From contig OX463859.1 of assembly GCA_949825065.1 (NCBI GenBank), forward strand, positions 29,033,847 to 29,097,846: a stretch of 64,000 nt of DNA, read 5' to 3'. Positions 49,501-56,855 of the stretch are shown here, piece by piece. The notes beneath the pieces are model-generated. The model was not told the origin of the DNA, did no database searches, and saw nothing but the letters and a program-made list of their open reading frames with translations. The translations under genes were made by a program, and so were the position numbers. The stretch's first letter is position 1. Every line of letters starts with the position of its first letter. The stretch comes from Odontocerum albicorne (taxonomy: Eukaryota > Arthropoda > Insecta > Trichoptera > Odontoceridae).

Positions 49501-51526
49501 TACTCGTATGTTGGCGCTGTAGGAGCTGTTGCTATGTTGGCACTGTAGGAGCTGTTTCTATGTTGGCGATGTAGTAGTTGTTGCTATGTTGGCGCTGTAA
49601 GAGCTGTTTCTATGTTGGCGCTGTAGGAGCTGTTGCTATGTTGGCGCTGTATGAGCTGTTGCTATGTTGGCGCTGTAGGAGCTGTTTCTATGTTTACGCT
49701 GTAGGATCTGTTGCTATGTTGGCGCTGTATGAGCTGTTGCTATGTTGGCGCTGTAGGAGCTGTTGCTATGTTGGCGCTGTATGAGCTGTTGCTATGTTGG
49801 CACTGTAGGAGCTGTTTCTATGTTGACGCTGTAGAAGCTGTTGCTATGTTGGCGCTGTATGAGCTGTTGCTATGTTGGCGTTGTAGGAACTGTTGCTATG
49901 TTGGCGCTGTAGGAGCTGTTTCTATGTTGGCGATGTAGGAGCTGTTTTTGTGTTGGCGCTGTGGGAGCTGTTGCTATGTTGTCACTGTAGGGGCTGTTGC
50001 TATGTTGGCGCTGCAGGAGCTGTTGCTATGTAAAAAATTCGCCCGTATTATCTTTGACTTTGGATGATTAATTTATTATTTTGTTAATTTATTACGTTGT
50101 TTTTGCTCAAATTATACGTATATTAATCGTGTAAATAAAATCAAATTTAACAGAGTACTTATTTTTTTTCAGGTTGTCAAAAAAATAGAAAACGCAGAAA
50201 AGAACGGCAAAGCTATAGAGCGATGGGTGAGAGACGTGAGTGAACTTCATCAATCCAAACCACCACCAAATGTACATTATACCAGGTAATACTACAGTTT
50301 ATTTGATTTTTTTCAACTCCCACAAGCTATCATGGTACAAGAATGAATCGTATATTAAGCCATATAAATATATTTTATTTGATTTTTTCAACTCCCACCG
50401 GCTATTATGGTACAATAATGAATCGTACATTATGCAAGAAATGTACATTATGCCAGGTCACTACAGTTTATTTGTTTTTTTTTCAACTCCCACCAGCTAT
50501 GTATCGTACATTATGTACATAAATGTACATTATGCCAGGTCACTACGGTTTATTTGATTTTTTTCAACTTTCACCAGCTATTATGGAACAAGAATGAATC
50601 GTACATACATTATACCAGAAATGTACATTATGACAGGTCACTACGGTTTATTTGACTTTTTTCAACTTCCACCAGCTATTATGGAACAAGAATGATTTTT
50701 TATTACAAACTTTACTCACATTTATTTTCTTTCACTTTTAATTTGACACTCATAATAATTTGATTGTGTTTTACCATTATAATTATAACCCAGAAAAGTG
50801 TGGTACGGTTAAATATCTTTCAGATTGGTTGCACGAAATTGCTACATGCCAATAAACCCACGAGGTTGTATTGCATACAACAACTTCTTCTTTTTCAGCC
50901 GTTCTGGCTCCATCCCTGGATATAGGCCTCCCCTTCGGTCCTACTGTCCATTTGGGGGTAATTTGGACACTACTGGTAGTACTCGTAGTTCCATGTCACG
51001 CTGTCCAAATGCGGGTTGACATGGGGATTTCAAGGTTTCCTTCCTGGGGGATCTGGCACATGCATTTCTGCCTGTGCAGATGTTACGGTTATACCGCCGA
51101 TGCTCGGTCGCCAGAGCATCGTTAGTTATCTAGCAGGGGATACCGCGTGCAGGTGGGGTTGACATTTGGGTTGGCTATGTGTTGTTTGCCATCACCCCTA
51201 ACACCCCTTGCATACAACAACAGTGTAATGAAATACAAACACTCTTGATATTTGTTCTTGTTTTTAGGCTAATGCCAGACATAGATACGTTGATGCAAGA
51301 ATGGCCCGAAGCACTGGAAACGAAGCTGAACGAGGTGGGTTTCCCTCCAGCGACTCTCGACTGCTCGCTGGGACAATATGTAGACGTGGTGTGCACCCTC
51401 TTCAGCATACCATTGCATCCGGAGTTGGGGTTAAACGGCCGGGTGCAGGCTCTGCATGTCCTCTTCACGTTGTACGAGGCCATCAAGAACTCGCAGCTCT
51501 ATAGAGAGGGACAGAACTCAGCTTAG
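37329..51526 (+). CDS. IFT46: Intraflagellar transport protein 46 (IFT46), seven exons, 377 aa
   Basis: IFT-B core subunit that, in other organisms, works with IFT52 and helps carry cargo into cilia. In insects, cilia are limited to sensory neurons and sperm. Exons: 37329-37532, 38678-38804, 42453-42612, 44073-44239, 48028-48131, 50173-50285, 51268-51526. All introns are GT-AG with matching phases. An in-frame TGA five codons upstream supports the ATG at 37329. The N-terminal 140 residues are acidic and low-complexity, as in orthologues. The conserved part starts at GAYDPQQYSDLDVSPDM and continues FLPDYIPAVGDIDAFIKV, LVVLDEPAPNQSDP, ENAEKNGKAIERW, SELHQSKPPPNVHYTR and LMPDIDTLMQEWP, then the C-terminal helices. 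It is longer than human IFT46 (304 aa), mainly at the N-terminus and by an exon-4 tail (CNVRGEKLLQKTQDKIAELG) that human IFT46 lacks. Introns carry many repeats; no exon is broken. Confidence 0.96.
37577..38030 (-). mobile_element. Non-LTR element N1, 3' fragment in IFT46 intron 1
   Basis: Antisense to IFT46. The minus strand reads VESWTLKVGCMNRQEAFEMW, then RMLRIPWTDMV-like, ELLTNIKIRKVSYLRHVL, RQISWLRNIRDWTG and VIFNVGGT, with a GAA-type tail at 37577. It carries an exact CTCGTA insertion at 37849-37854 relative to other copies. Confidence 0.85.
37847..37854. other. TACTCGTA scar in N1 copy
   Basis: ACTCTA-CTCGTA-TCAACTTTGG; the 43.0-kb copy reads CTCTATCAACTTTGG. Confidence 0.8.
38678..38804 (+). 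CDS. IFT46: IFT46 exon 2
   Basis: Acceptor ATTTTAG. Polar, disordered segment (RMTERRPQLSQQVSRERSEG). Donor GTATTA. Ends in phase 1. Confidence 0.82.
38810..39555. other. Unassigned intron sequence
   Basis: AT-rich DNA in IFT46 intron 2. The frame continuing from exon 2 to 38890 is intron read-through, not coding. Confidence 0.5.
39798..39962 (+). mobile_element. tRNA-derived SINE (family S2), copy 2
   Basis: A-box TGGCCGCGCGGTAAAGC, B-box GGATCGAACCCC, body GTATTCGGGGGTGTAAGGAT, 3' ATGACTTCGGTCATAT then an A-run. It contains TACTCGTA at 39945-39952, where copy 1 reads TATATATT. Confidence 0.82.
39945..39952. other. TACTCGTA in SINE S2 copy 2
   Basis: CATATCTA-CTCGTA-TTATTAAA; SINE copy 1 reads CATATATATTCTTTAAA, compatible with insertion at a TA. 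Confidence 0.6.
40211..40462 (-). mobile_element. Non-LTR element N1, 3' fragment in IFT46 intron 2
   Basis: Minus strand RRGVGRRKISWLRNITRDWT, GDFFRAARDKDVYSQVIFNV and a (GAA)n tail (TCTTCTTCTTCCC on the plus strand). A short tandem duplication of CTCCAAGC.AC follows at 40458-40500. Confidence 0.82.
40585..40735 (-). mobile_element. Short RT C-terminal fragment
   Basis: Minus strand: KVKKEASRWFGQVEKMSDFY then LYELYRRYKKFG, the RWFGHVERM-type motif found near the end of endonuclease-RT ORFs. Confidence 0.55.
41050..41775 (-). mobile_element. PIF/Harbinger-like remnant with MADF frame
   Basis: Contains the MADF frame 41555-41334 between blocks related by inversion: TGTAGCATGCGTCTTAAACA and AATTCCACGGAAGCAACG at the left, GCATGCTACATGTTGCC and CGGTGGAATTGCG at the right. 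MADF/Myb proteins are the usual second ORF of PIF/Harbinger transposons. The transposase itself is absent. Confidence 0.5.
41334..41555 (-). pseudogene. MADF-domain fragment
   Basis: TTLFIEDYHNSPELWNNKIG, then NYKLKQLASKYDCTVIDVEK, matches the first helices of a MADF DNA-binding domain. The frame then ends in low-complexity sequence, so the domain is cut off. Confidence 0.65.
42085..42420 (-). mobile_element. Non-LTR fragment ending near IFT46 exon 3
   Basis: Minus strand: REERQLRWYGHIRRRPPDHT, then SRGRPKNSWMTQCSK and a GAAGAAGAAGAATA tail at 42090. RT C-terminal pattern with a 3' GAA tail. Confidence 0.7.
42453..42612 (+). CDS. IFT46: IFT46 exon 3
   Basis: Acceptor ATTCCAG. Encodes DSDSNDLDEIG and the start of the conserved domain GAYDPQQYSDLDVSPDMAEV. 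Donor GTACCC. A retroelement remnant ends about 33 bases before the exon. Confidence 0.94.
42764..43142 (-). mobile_element. Non-LTR element N1, 3' fragment in IFT46 intron 3
   Basis: The frame 43138-42866 reads MNRLEAFEMWMHRRMLRIPW, TDMVSYTRVLQRAKVDRELL and KVSYLSHVLRGAKYKLL. This copy has the uninterrupted CTCTATCAAC sequence (43018-43027), where the 37.8-kb copy has an extra CTCGTA. Confidence 0.85.
43484..44026 (-). mobile_element. Tc1/mariner-superfamily deletion derivative, 543 bp
   Basis: TA-flanked (43482-43483, 44027-44028). Ends TAAAGGGTCTTTCAAATTTA and reverse TAAAGGGTCTTTCAAATTGA. The minus strand keeps only the transposase C-terminus (CDLTPLDYILWGY-like, LEPQLCQNVIEIF, VDICGAVRGGHLADIVF). 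It ends 46 bases before IFT46 exon 4. Sister copy at 56057-56585. Confidence 0.88.
44073..44239 (+). CDS. IFT46: IFT46 exon 4
   Basis: Acceptor TCTCAG. Encodes RYAPQKIDIDFKLKPFLPDY and IPAVGDIDAFIKV. The last 25 residues after FIKV are poorly conserved. Donor GTAAGT. Confidence 0.95.
44289..44663 (-). pseudogene. Tigger transposase, HTH end joined to C-terminus
   Basis: 124 residues. The DDE catalytic domain between the HTH end and the acidic C-terminus has been deleted, so there is no catalytic potential. Confidence 0.8.
44754..45002 (-). pseudogene. Tigger transposase N-terminus
   Basis: 82 residues: HTH_psq/CENP-B type domain and part of the second HTH (YDEMEEILKEWFDSSRSSNM). It ends at a stop where Tigger proteins continue; a frameshift separates it from 44663-44289. 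Confidence 0.85.
45541..45830 (-). pseudogene. piggyBac-like transposase C-terminus (Cys-rich domain)
   Basis: The minus strand at about 45690-45545 reads GKPCRTCKVCAKQKKKSETR, then YMCNECDIALHKAKCVQIHY. This is the cross-brace zinc domain at the end of piggyBac transposases. Upstream sequence (RPTTVSGTKLNNELAGPSKQ) fits the linker but has stops. The Tigger end lies directly beside it. Confidence 0.75.
45840..46705. other. Unassigned intron sequence
   Basis: IFT46 intron 4. The frame 45956-46324 has no recognisable domain and overlaps another frame. No feature is supported. Confidence 0.4.
46713..46896. repeat. 33-bp minisatellite, about 5.5 copies
   Basis: Unit CCATATTTGTGCATATATCT plus CTATTATTTCTCT. 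The overlapping frames on both strands are repeat translations. It is in IFT46 intron 4. Confidence 0.95.
46995..47497 (+). mobile_element. Non-LTR element N1 with RT core joined to C-terminus
   Basis: Starts in the RT palm (NNKSKGIPIQRGV, stop, QGCILSPILFNLYSEVFEM), then passes directly to MHRRMLRIPWTDMVRNTRVL and the usual N1 3' end with a GAAGAAAAAGAAGAA tail. The YADD-containing part is deleted. This copy ties family N1 to the non-LTR RT superfamily. Confidence 0.85.
47640..47887. repeat. 34-bp minisatellite, about 7 copies
   Basis: Unit TGTGTTATGTAAGAGACATT plus TGAGTGTTATTTAT. It is in IFT46 intron 4, about 140 bases before exon 5. Confidence 0.95.
48028..48131 (+). CDS. IFT46: IFT46 exon 5
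   Basis: Acceptor TTCTCAG. Encodes GLVVLDEPAPNQSDPALLHL. Donor GTGCGT. A MITE begins 94 bases downstream. Confidence 0.95.
48226..48463. mobile_element. Foldback MITE, 238 bp, TA target
   Basis: Inverted repeats of about 95 bp (CAGTACCCGGCGGTAAGTAA ... reverse CAGCACCCAGCGGTAAGTAA), TA on both sides (48224-48225, 48464-48465). The CAGT start suggests a pogo-related origin. It is 94 bases after IFT46 exon 5. A partial copy lies at 62079-62195. Confidence 0.88.
48632..48999. repeat. 23-bp minisatellite, about 16 copies
   Basis: Unit AAAACGCTGATTGTATGCTG plus GAT/AAT. Copies are rather diverged (older than neighbouring arrays). It is in IFT46 intron 5. Confidence 0.93.
49357..50030. repeat. 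26-bp minisatellite, about 26 copies
   Basis: Unit GTTGGCGCTGTAGGAGCTGT plus TGCTAT. GC-richer than its surroundings. One copy has an extra CTCGTA at 49503-49508. It is in IFT46 intron 5; frames through it (49578-49938) are not genes. Confidence 0.96.
49501..49508. other. TACTCGTA scar in 26-bp array
   Basis: GCTGTTTCTA-CTCGTA-TGTTGGCG; other units read GCTGTTTCTATGTTGGCG. Confidence 0.85.
50173..50285 (+). CDS. IFT46: IFT46 exon 6
   Basis: T-rich acceptor TTTTCAG. Encodes ENAEKNGKAIERWVRDVSEL and HQSKPPPNVHYTR. Donor GTAATA. The last 18 exon bases are copied into the following intron by a tandem repeat (50268-50700). Confidence 0.95.
50268..50700 (+). repeat. Tandem repeat that copies the IFT46 exon 6 donor site
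   Basis: The end of exon 6 plus its donor (AAATGTACATTATACCAG then GTAATA) recurs in the intron as AAATGTACATTATGCCAG then GTCACT at 50439 and 50521, and as AAATGTACATTATGACAG then GTCACT at 50619. Between copies the unit has a T-run and CAACTCCCACCAG, which looks like an acceptor. Some copies therefore have both acceptor-like and donor-like ends. Confidence 0.85.
50885..51207 (-). mobile_element. SINE-like retroelement with 14-bp target duplication
   Basis: Flanked by TTGCATACAACAAC at 50871-50884 and 51208-51221. The minus-strand 3' end is a GAAAAAGAAGAA tail, as in the LINEs here, suggesting shared machinery. No protein is coded. It is in IFT46 intron 6, ending about 45 bases before exon 7. 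A fragment of the family is at 8075-8205. Confidence 0.88.
51268..51526 (+). CDS. IFT46: IFT46 exon 7 (last)
   Basis: Acceptor TTTTTAG. Encodes LMPDIDTLMQEWPEALETKL, DCSLGQYVDVVCTLFSIPLH and the final helix RVQALHVLFTLYEAIKNSQL. Stop TAG at 51524-51526. Confidence 0.96.
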
Positions 51527-51606
51527 ATCTGGAGCACAAGGTGAAAGGTGTTATCAGAAAGATTATATAAGAAAAGCGTTATCAGAAAGATGATATCAGA
51601 TAGAAG

Positions 51607-51612
51607 AATAAA
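51607..51612 (+). terminator. Candidate IFT46 polyadenylation signal
   Basis: AATAAA 80 bases after the stop codon. The only evidence is motif and position. Confidence 0.5.
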
Positions 51613-51959
51613 AACAAACAGCTGGTTTCAAGAAGATATAAGGAATAGAATCGATCGATCGATCGATGAATTTCAAGATCGTTTCTATACCTATATATGT
51701 ATGTTATGTATATACGTTTTTACAAGGCACGTAAACTTGTGTTAGGTATATTAATTTATTTTGACACTTTATTGTAAAATATACAAATGGCGAGCTCATT
51801 GTCACACGGTAATTAATCCCTTCCAACCAACCAGATAGTTAAACAGATTCGTGTTAATTGTTTGGTGAAAGGATACGAGTTTTATGTTAAGGGCCGATGT
51901 TTTTTTTTAATAACTTTTAAATGAAACACAATTTTATAGTTTATGTTTAATTGATTGAT

Positions 51960-52300
51960 TATATGGTATTTACCATTATGTATGGAATATACTGTCGGCC
52001 AAGTGGCCACCTCTGGCCGTGGCGCAAACGCGAGCCCTTTCAAGCATATATTTCATAACATTCTCGCAGACTTCTGGTGTTATTTCAGCAATTTATTTTC
52101 GAATGTTGTCTTTAAGCATCGGGATTGTGGTTGGTTTATTGGTGTACACCTTTCCCTTCAAGTACCCTCATAAGAAATAATCGGGGGCGGTCAAATCAGG
52201 GGATCGTCTGGGCCAGTCGACATTACCACTTTTTGACATTATTCGGTCGGGAAAAGTTTCTCGCAAAATTTGCATCGTAGTTGCACTTTTCAATGTGCTT
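51960..52300 (-). mobile_element. Tc1/mariner-superfamily transposase C-terminal remnant
   Basis: Minus strand: GNVDWPRRSPDLTAPDYFL, stop, GYLKGKVYTNKPTTIPMLKD, then ARVCATARGGHLADSIFHT. Same protein type as 43484-44026 but a different family. Ends not found. Confidence 0.75.
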
Positions 52301-52309
52301 TCTGATATT

Positions 52310-52395
52310 TATCTGAGATATATGTGTGATTTTGGAATGTATTTAATTATGTATATATTATGTTGCTATGAATAAAACTATATTGATAATTTATT
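52310..52395 (+). mobile_element. Family Y 3' tail
   Basis: GTATATATTATGTTGCTATGAATAAAACTATATT matches the Y tail, with an ATTTATTTATG end. The body is absent. Confidence 0.5.
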
Positions 52396-52639
52396 TATGA
52401 GGACTTTAATCTTCGTTGTCGTTGCTGGGCTTCGAAGTCGAGGAGCCCCTCGCCATTGCAACGTCAGTTTAGTTGAAAACCGAAGCTGTGCCGTGAAGTT
52501 AATTTTTTTCTTCCTTTCTTCCTTTTAAGTGAGTGAGTCATTGCACACCAGCAAACTGACTGGCCACACCGCTGTTCTGGACCCGATTACACACCGAAGT
52601 AATGTGATCGGAGTGTACCGTCATTATTTTTCCTTAATT

Positions 52640-52790
52640 TTGAAAGGGTATCCTTATACCCCGAAGGTATCCTAGGTATCCTTATACTCCGAATACTACC
52701 TGTGTCATTCGAGGGTAGAGCACAGAGAGGGATTTGAACCGGCGACCTTCCAAAATGAAGTCCAGTGCGGTCATGTACCTCAAATGAGGA
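52640..52790 (-). mobile_element. tRNA-derived SINE (family S2), copy 3
   Basis: Reverse orientation. B-box GGTTCAAATCC and AAGGTCGCC at the head, GAGTATAAGGATACC in the body. The 3' end is eroded. It lies just left of a 28-bp minisatellite. Confidence 0.75.
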
Positions 52791-52838
52791 CTTCAATACA
52801 AACAAAGCGAAGACAAAGCTGATGTACAGCAGCTCATG

Positions 52839-53482
52839 CCTTGATGAGTACCTTATCATGTAAACCTTGATGAGAATACCTTATTACGTAAATCTTGATG
52901 AGAATACCTTATCATGTAAACCTTGATGAGAATACCTTATCACGTAAATCTTGATGATAATGCCTTATCATGTAAACCTTTATGATAATACCTTATCATG
53001 TAAACCTTGATGAGAATACCTTATCACGTAAATCTTGATGATAATGCCTTATCATGTAAACCTTGATGATAATACCTTATCATGTAAACCTTGATGAGAA
53101 TACCTTATCATGTAAACCTTGATGAGAATACCTTATCATGTAAACCTTGATGAGAATACCTTATCATATAAACCTTGATGAGAATACCTTATCATGTAAA
53201 CCTTGATGAGAATACCTTATCATGTAAACCTTGATGAGAATACCTTATCATGTAAACCTTGATGAGAATACCTTATCATGTAAACCTTGATGAGAATACC
53301 TTATCATGTAAACCTTGATGAGAATACCTTATAATGTAAACCTTGATGAGAATACCTTATCATGTAAACCTTGATGAGAATACCTTATCATGTAAACCTT
53401 GATGAGAATACCTTATCATGTAAACCTTGATGAGAATACCTTATCATGTGAACCTTGATGAGAATACCTTATCATGTAAACC
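52839..53482. repeat. 28-bp minisatellite, 23 copies
   Basis: Unit CCTTGATGAGAATACCTTAT plus CATGTAAA. The right half is almost homogeneous; the left half alternates CACGTAAAT and GATAATG variants. Confidence 0.97.
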
Positions 53483-53489
53483 AACAGCA

Positions 53490-54285
53490 TCTCTATTAAT
53501 AGAGTATGGTAAATATAAGTATTAGAGTGCCACTCTTGCTGGGGATGGCGTCTCAGAGAGGGGCATTAAGAGGGTCTATGGACAATATGAGTGTCCTGTG
53601 CGCCTTAAGTCTTAAGATAGAGGGTTGATCTGCATTCGGTCTATTTGGATCTTGGCATGTTTTCTAAGTCAAACTTAAAACAAGACCTTCAATAAAAGGA
53701 AGAAAGAGTAAAAACTAAAAGTATATTTATAAAAAAAATTGTTGTCAAATACATACAAAATATTACAAACTAAAAATGAATTTAAACAATCTAACATTTT
53801 AATCTATATTATTTCTTTGGAGTATCACATATTGAAAAACATCCTTTAACTTGAATGTGAATTCAAGTTGAAAGATATCAAAGCATTTAATACTTAATTC
53901 AGTAATGTTAAAGCTACCTTCGTCCTTTTAACCTCAACCCTTTTTATCAATATATATTTAATTACCCATACATTGTGATAAAAATATGTACATAAATATT
54001 GGAATATCTAGTGCCCTTTGCGAGACAGATTTGATTTATTTAAGGCCGTATCATTGTCGCCATCAAATAATGTTGCGTTTTTTCTTTCTTAGTGGAACTT
54101 TTCCACTTATAGATCGATTGTTAAATTTTTGAAGATTAATCAGCAGAACCTTTAAATTGTCTAGAATTGTCATGTTAAAAAAATGTATTGTTATATTGAC
54201 TCGTATAATTGAAAAATAACTCACACTTACGAAAAAAATTCAGATTTGACCAATATAGTTTTTTTTTCCGTGAGTACTCTTATGT
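53490..54285. other. No recognisable feature
   Basis: AT-rich intergenic DNA; nothing supported. Confidence 0.5.
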
Positions 54286-54286
54286 A

Positions 54287-54576
54287 TTTTGTGTTAACAT
54301 AAGTTGTGTCCTTTTTTTTCCAAATTTAAAAATGAGCACCAAAAGTAAAACAAAATGGTAAAGGTTATACGTCATTCGAAAGAAAATTTTCTGCTCTACA
54401 AGATATTGTGTTTGCTTTTACGTTACATATATTATTTTATTTGATTATGATTTGTCATATCTTGTAGAGCAGAAAATTTTCTTTCGAATGAAGTATAACA
54501 TTTACCATTTTGTTTGACTTTTGGTGCTCATTTTTAAATTTGGAAAAAAACGGGCACAACTTATGTTAACACCTAA
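54287..54576. mobile_element. Palindromic mariner MITE (family M), 290 bp
   Basis: TA-flanked (54285-54286, 54577-54578). Two inverted copies of the family-M 5' end (GTGTTAACATAAGTTGTGTC, GAGCACCAAAAGTAAAACAA, CGAAAGAAAATTTTCTGCTC), each about 140 bp, with a short unpaired centre (GATTATGATTTGT). No transposase sequence and no 3' half remain. Confidence 0.92.
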
Positions 54577-54764
54577 TACAATACATTATTTAGTATAACA
54601 AAGACTATTTAGTATAACAAAGACACGCCAATAGATCGGCGTATGATTTGAACGCGATTCGTGCAGAAACATAAACTCACAAGAAAATTGATTGAGTTTA
54701 ATATTAACTATTTATTTCGTCTCCCTGTGTTAAATTATATCATATATTAAGAATATTGCCCCCC

Positions 54765-55165
54765 TTAAAGTTGGTAGTATGAGCCGAATGGAAGCATTCG
54801 AAATGTGGATACACCGGAGAATGCTACGGATACCCTGGACGGATATGGTCAGCAACACAAGGGTTCTTCAAAGAGCCAAAGTTGATAGAGAGTTGCTGAC
54901 TAATATTAAAATCCGAAAGGTGTCCTACTTGGGTCATGTACTTAGAGGAGAAAAGTACAAATTACTGCACCTGATCATTCTAGTCAAAATAGAGGGTCGA
55001 AGAGGTGTTGGCAGGAGGCAAATCTCATAACTCCGCAATATACGTTAATGGACTGGGAGCTTTTTTTCGGGATCTTTTTCGGGCTGCCGGGGACAAAGAT
55101 GCCTACTCTCAGGTGATATTCAACGTTTGGGGGGACCCGACATGACACTAGGAAGAAGAATTAAA
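54765..55165 (+). mobile_element. Non-LTR element N1, cleanest 3' copy
   Basis: The frame 54779-55030 is open for 83 residues: MSRMEAFEMWIHRRMLRIPW, TDMVSNTRVLQRAKVDRELL, KIRKVSYLGHVLRGEKYKLL, GRRGVGRRQIS. The tail reads GACATGACACTAGGAAGAAGAA. 5'-truncated. Confidence 0.88.
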
Positions 55166-55189
55166 AATATTTAAAATAAAATGATATAT

Positions 55190-55355
55190 ACAAAATTGAA
55201 ATGAAGTTAGTTCGTAGTTATAGTCGTAATTATATATATATTAGATTAGTTTTTAAGATATACATTTGTAATTGTATATCTGTATTATAGCCTTTGGTAA
55301 ATGTTTGTACTACGAGTATACATATATTACTCTATTAAATAAAAAAAAATATACA
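55190..55355 (+). mobile_element. Jockey-like 3' UTR, diverged copy
   Basis: Resembles 60895-61053 (ATAGCCTT.G.AAAT.TTTGTA, TTAAATAAAAAAAAATATA). It carries TACGAGTA at 55311-55318, where the 61-kb copy has no such insertion. Confidence 0.6.
55311..55318. other. TACGAGTA in Jockey-like 3' UTR copy
   Basis: TTTGTACTA-CGAGTA-TACATATATTACT; the 61-kb copy reads TTTGTACAATATTACT. Confidence 0.55.
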
Positions 55356-55589
55356 GGCAAAAGCTTAGTTTATTGGGAATATGAAAAATAAAGTCAACAA
55401 CCATTGTCTTTTCTGTTTGTTTTGTTTTTCATGTTAGATATGCAGTACAGTGGAGTAAGTGTTTTGTATAATATGAACTGTTACATTGTGGGTATTAAAG
55501 TTCCTCAAATCCATGCTGTTTCATAGGGTAACTACCCCTGGGGGGCGGGGCGAGGCTCTTCCAACGGGAATTCACTGGAAGGAGGAGCC

Positions 55590-55890
55590 TTACTTTCTCT
55601 CTCTCTCTTGAATGTATTTTTTTCTCATCTATTTATTTTCTGTGTTTTTTTTTATCTTCTTGTTCTACGTGTTCAAGAGTGTGGGCTGAAAAACATCTGG
55701 TGTTCCCGTGGCTGGACTCACCCTATATTGGTGGGGTGTATCTTGGCCGGGGGGATGTTATTAGATGAACCCAGACCTTTTGATAGCTTCTGTTTTTTAA
55801 AGTATTCTCTTTTTAATGTGTTCTTGAAATGTGTCTAAATTTATTATGTACATACTTTGTTGCTATCAATAAACCTGTATTTATTTGTAA
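55590..55890 (+). mobile_element. Family Y, copy with complete 3' tail
   Basis: GTGGGCTGAAAAACATCTGG, CCCTATATTGGTGGGGTGTA, GGGGGGATGTTATTAGATGA, ACCTTTTGATAGCTTC, then ATGTACATACTTTGTTGCTA and TCAATAAACCTGTATTTATT. The tail defines the sequence from which the 37-bp satellite appears derived. Confidence 0.7.
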
Positions 55891-56056
55891 TTATAGTGAA
55901 ACGTGTGAGGCTTTGTTGCTGCCATATTCAAAGAATATTATTTTTTTGTTAAAAACATTTAGTTTTTCTTTCTTAACATAATTTTTGTTACCATACACGT
56001 ACTATCCAAAATGCTATATTTTGACTTTATGTGTATATGTAAAAAATAAACCAACC

Positions 56057-56585
56057 TAAAGAGTCCTTCAAATTGAGCGGTTTATTTAATTCTTGCATAA
56101 AACACAGATGGCGTCGCGAACTAGCCTGGGTTCTGTGACATTTGATAAGTGTAACGTATGACATTTATAAAAATTGAGTCGTATACAATACAACAACGCG
56201 TTCAAATTATTGAATTATTTTATGTATTGTAATCTCCGGAAACGGTGATGTTAATTGGCCACCAAGATCATGTGATCTGACACAGTTGGACTATTTTCTC
56301 TGAGGTTACGTAAAAAGCCAGGTCTGTAAGAATGACCCCCAATCAACTTCTGAGCTGAAGGACGAAATTATTCGCGTTATTGGTGAGTTAGAACCGCAAT
56401 TATGCCAAAATGTTGACTAAAGAGTGGACATCTGTGAAGCTGGAAGAGGTGAACATTTGGCGGATATTATTTTTCATGTTTAAATGTCACACATTTTAAT
56501 GACCAATAAAAAAAAATTTAAATCAAAGCAAATTGTATATTTTATTCAATAATAAAAAAAAACACTCAATTTGAAAAACCCTTTA
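56057..56585 (+). mobile_element. Tc1/mariner-superfamily deletion derivative (sister of 43484)
   Basis: Ends TAAAGAGTCCTTCAAATTGA and reverse TAAAGGGTTTTTCAAATTGA. The interior encodes the transposase tail (CDLTQLDYFLxGYVKSQ, SELKDEIIRVIGELEPQLCQ, RGEHLADIIFHV). The left TA duplication is mutated or absent. Confidence 0.85.
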
Positions 56586-56855
56586 CAAAACATATTTTTA
56601 TTGTAGTTTATTCATAGATAACATACATATGGTATACACGTCATTTCCCTGTCGGGATAGGCGGAGGAACCATCATCCAACCATAATTTCCTTGGTCTTC
56701 ATCTCACACGTCTTCTACACATATTTGCACTATAGGTATATCTGTTTTTTGCCCTTTTTCATGCCTTCGTTCTACGAGTATATTTTTTTTTTTTTTATAC
56801 CCACTTTGCACGGATTTCTCCTGTTACACAAAGAGGGTTTGCTTCTAGCGTTAGC

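Noticed and set aside
49578..49938. Cys/Leu-rich open frames (68 and 75 aa)
   Set aside because: Translated 26-bp minisatellite.
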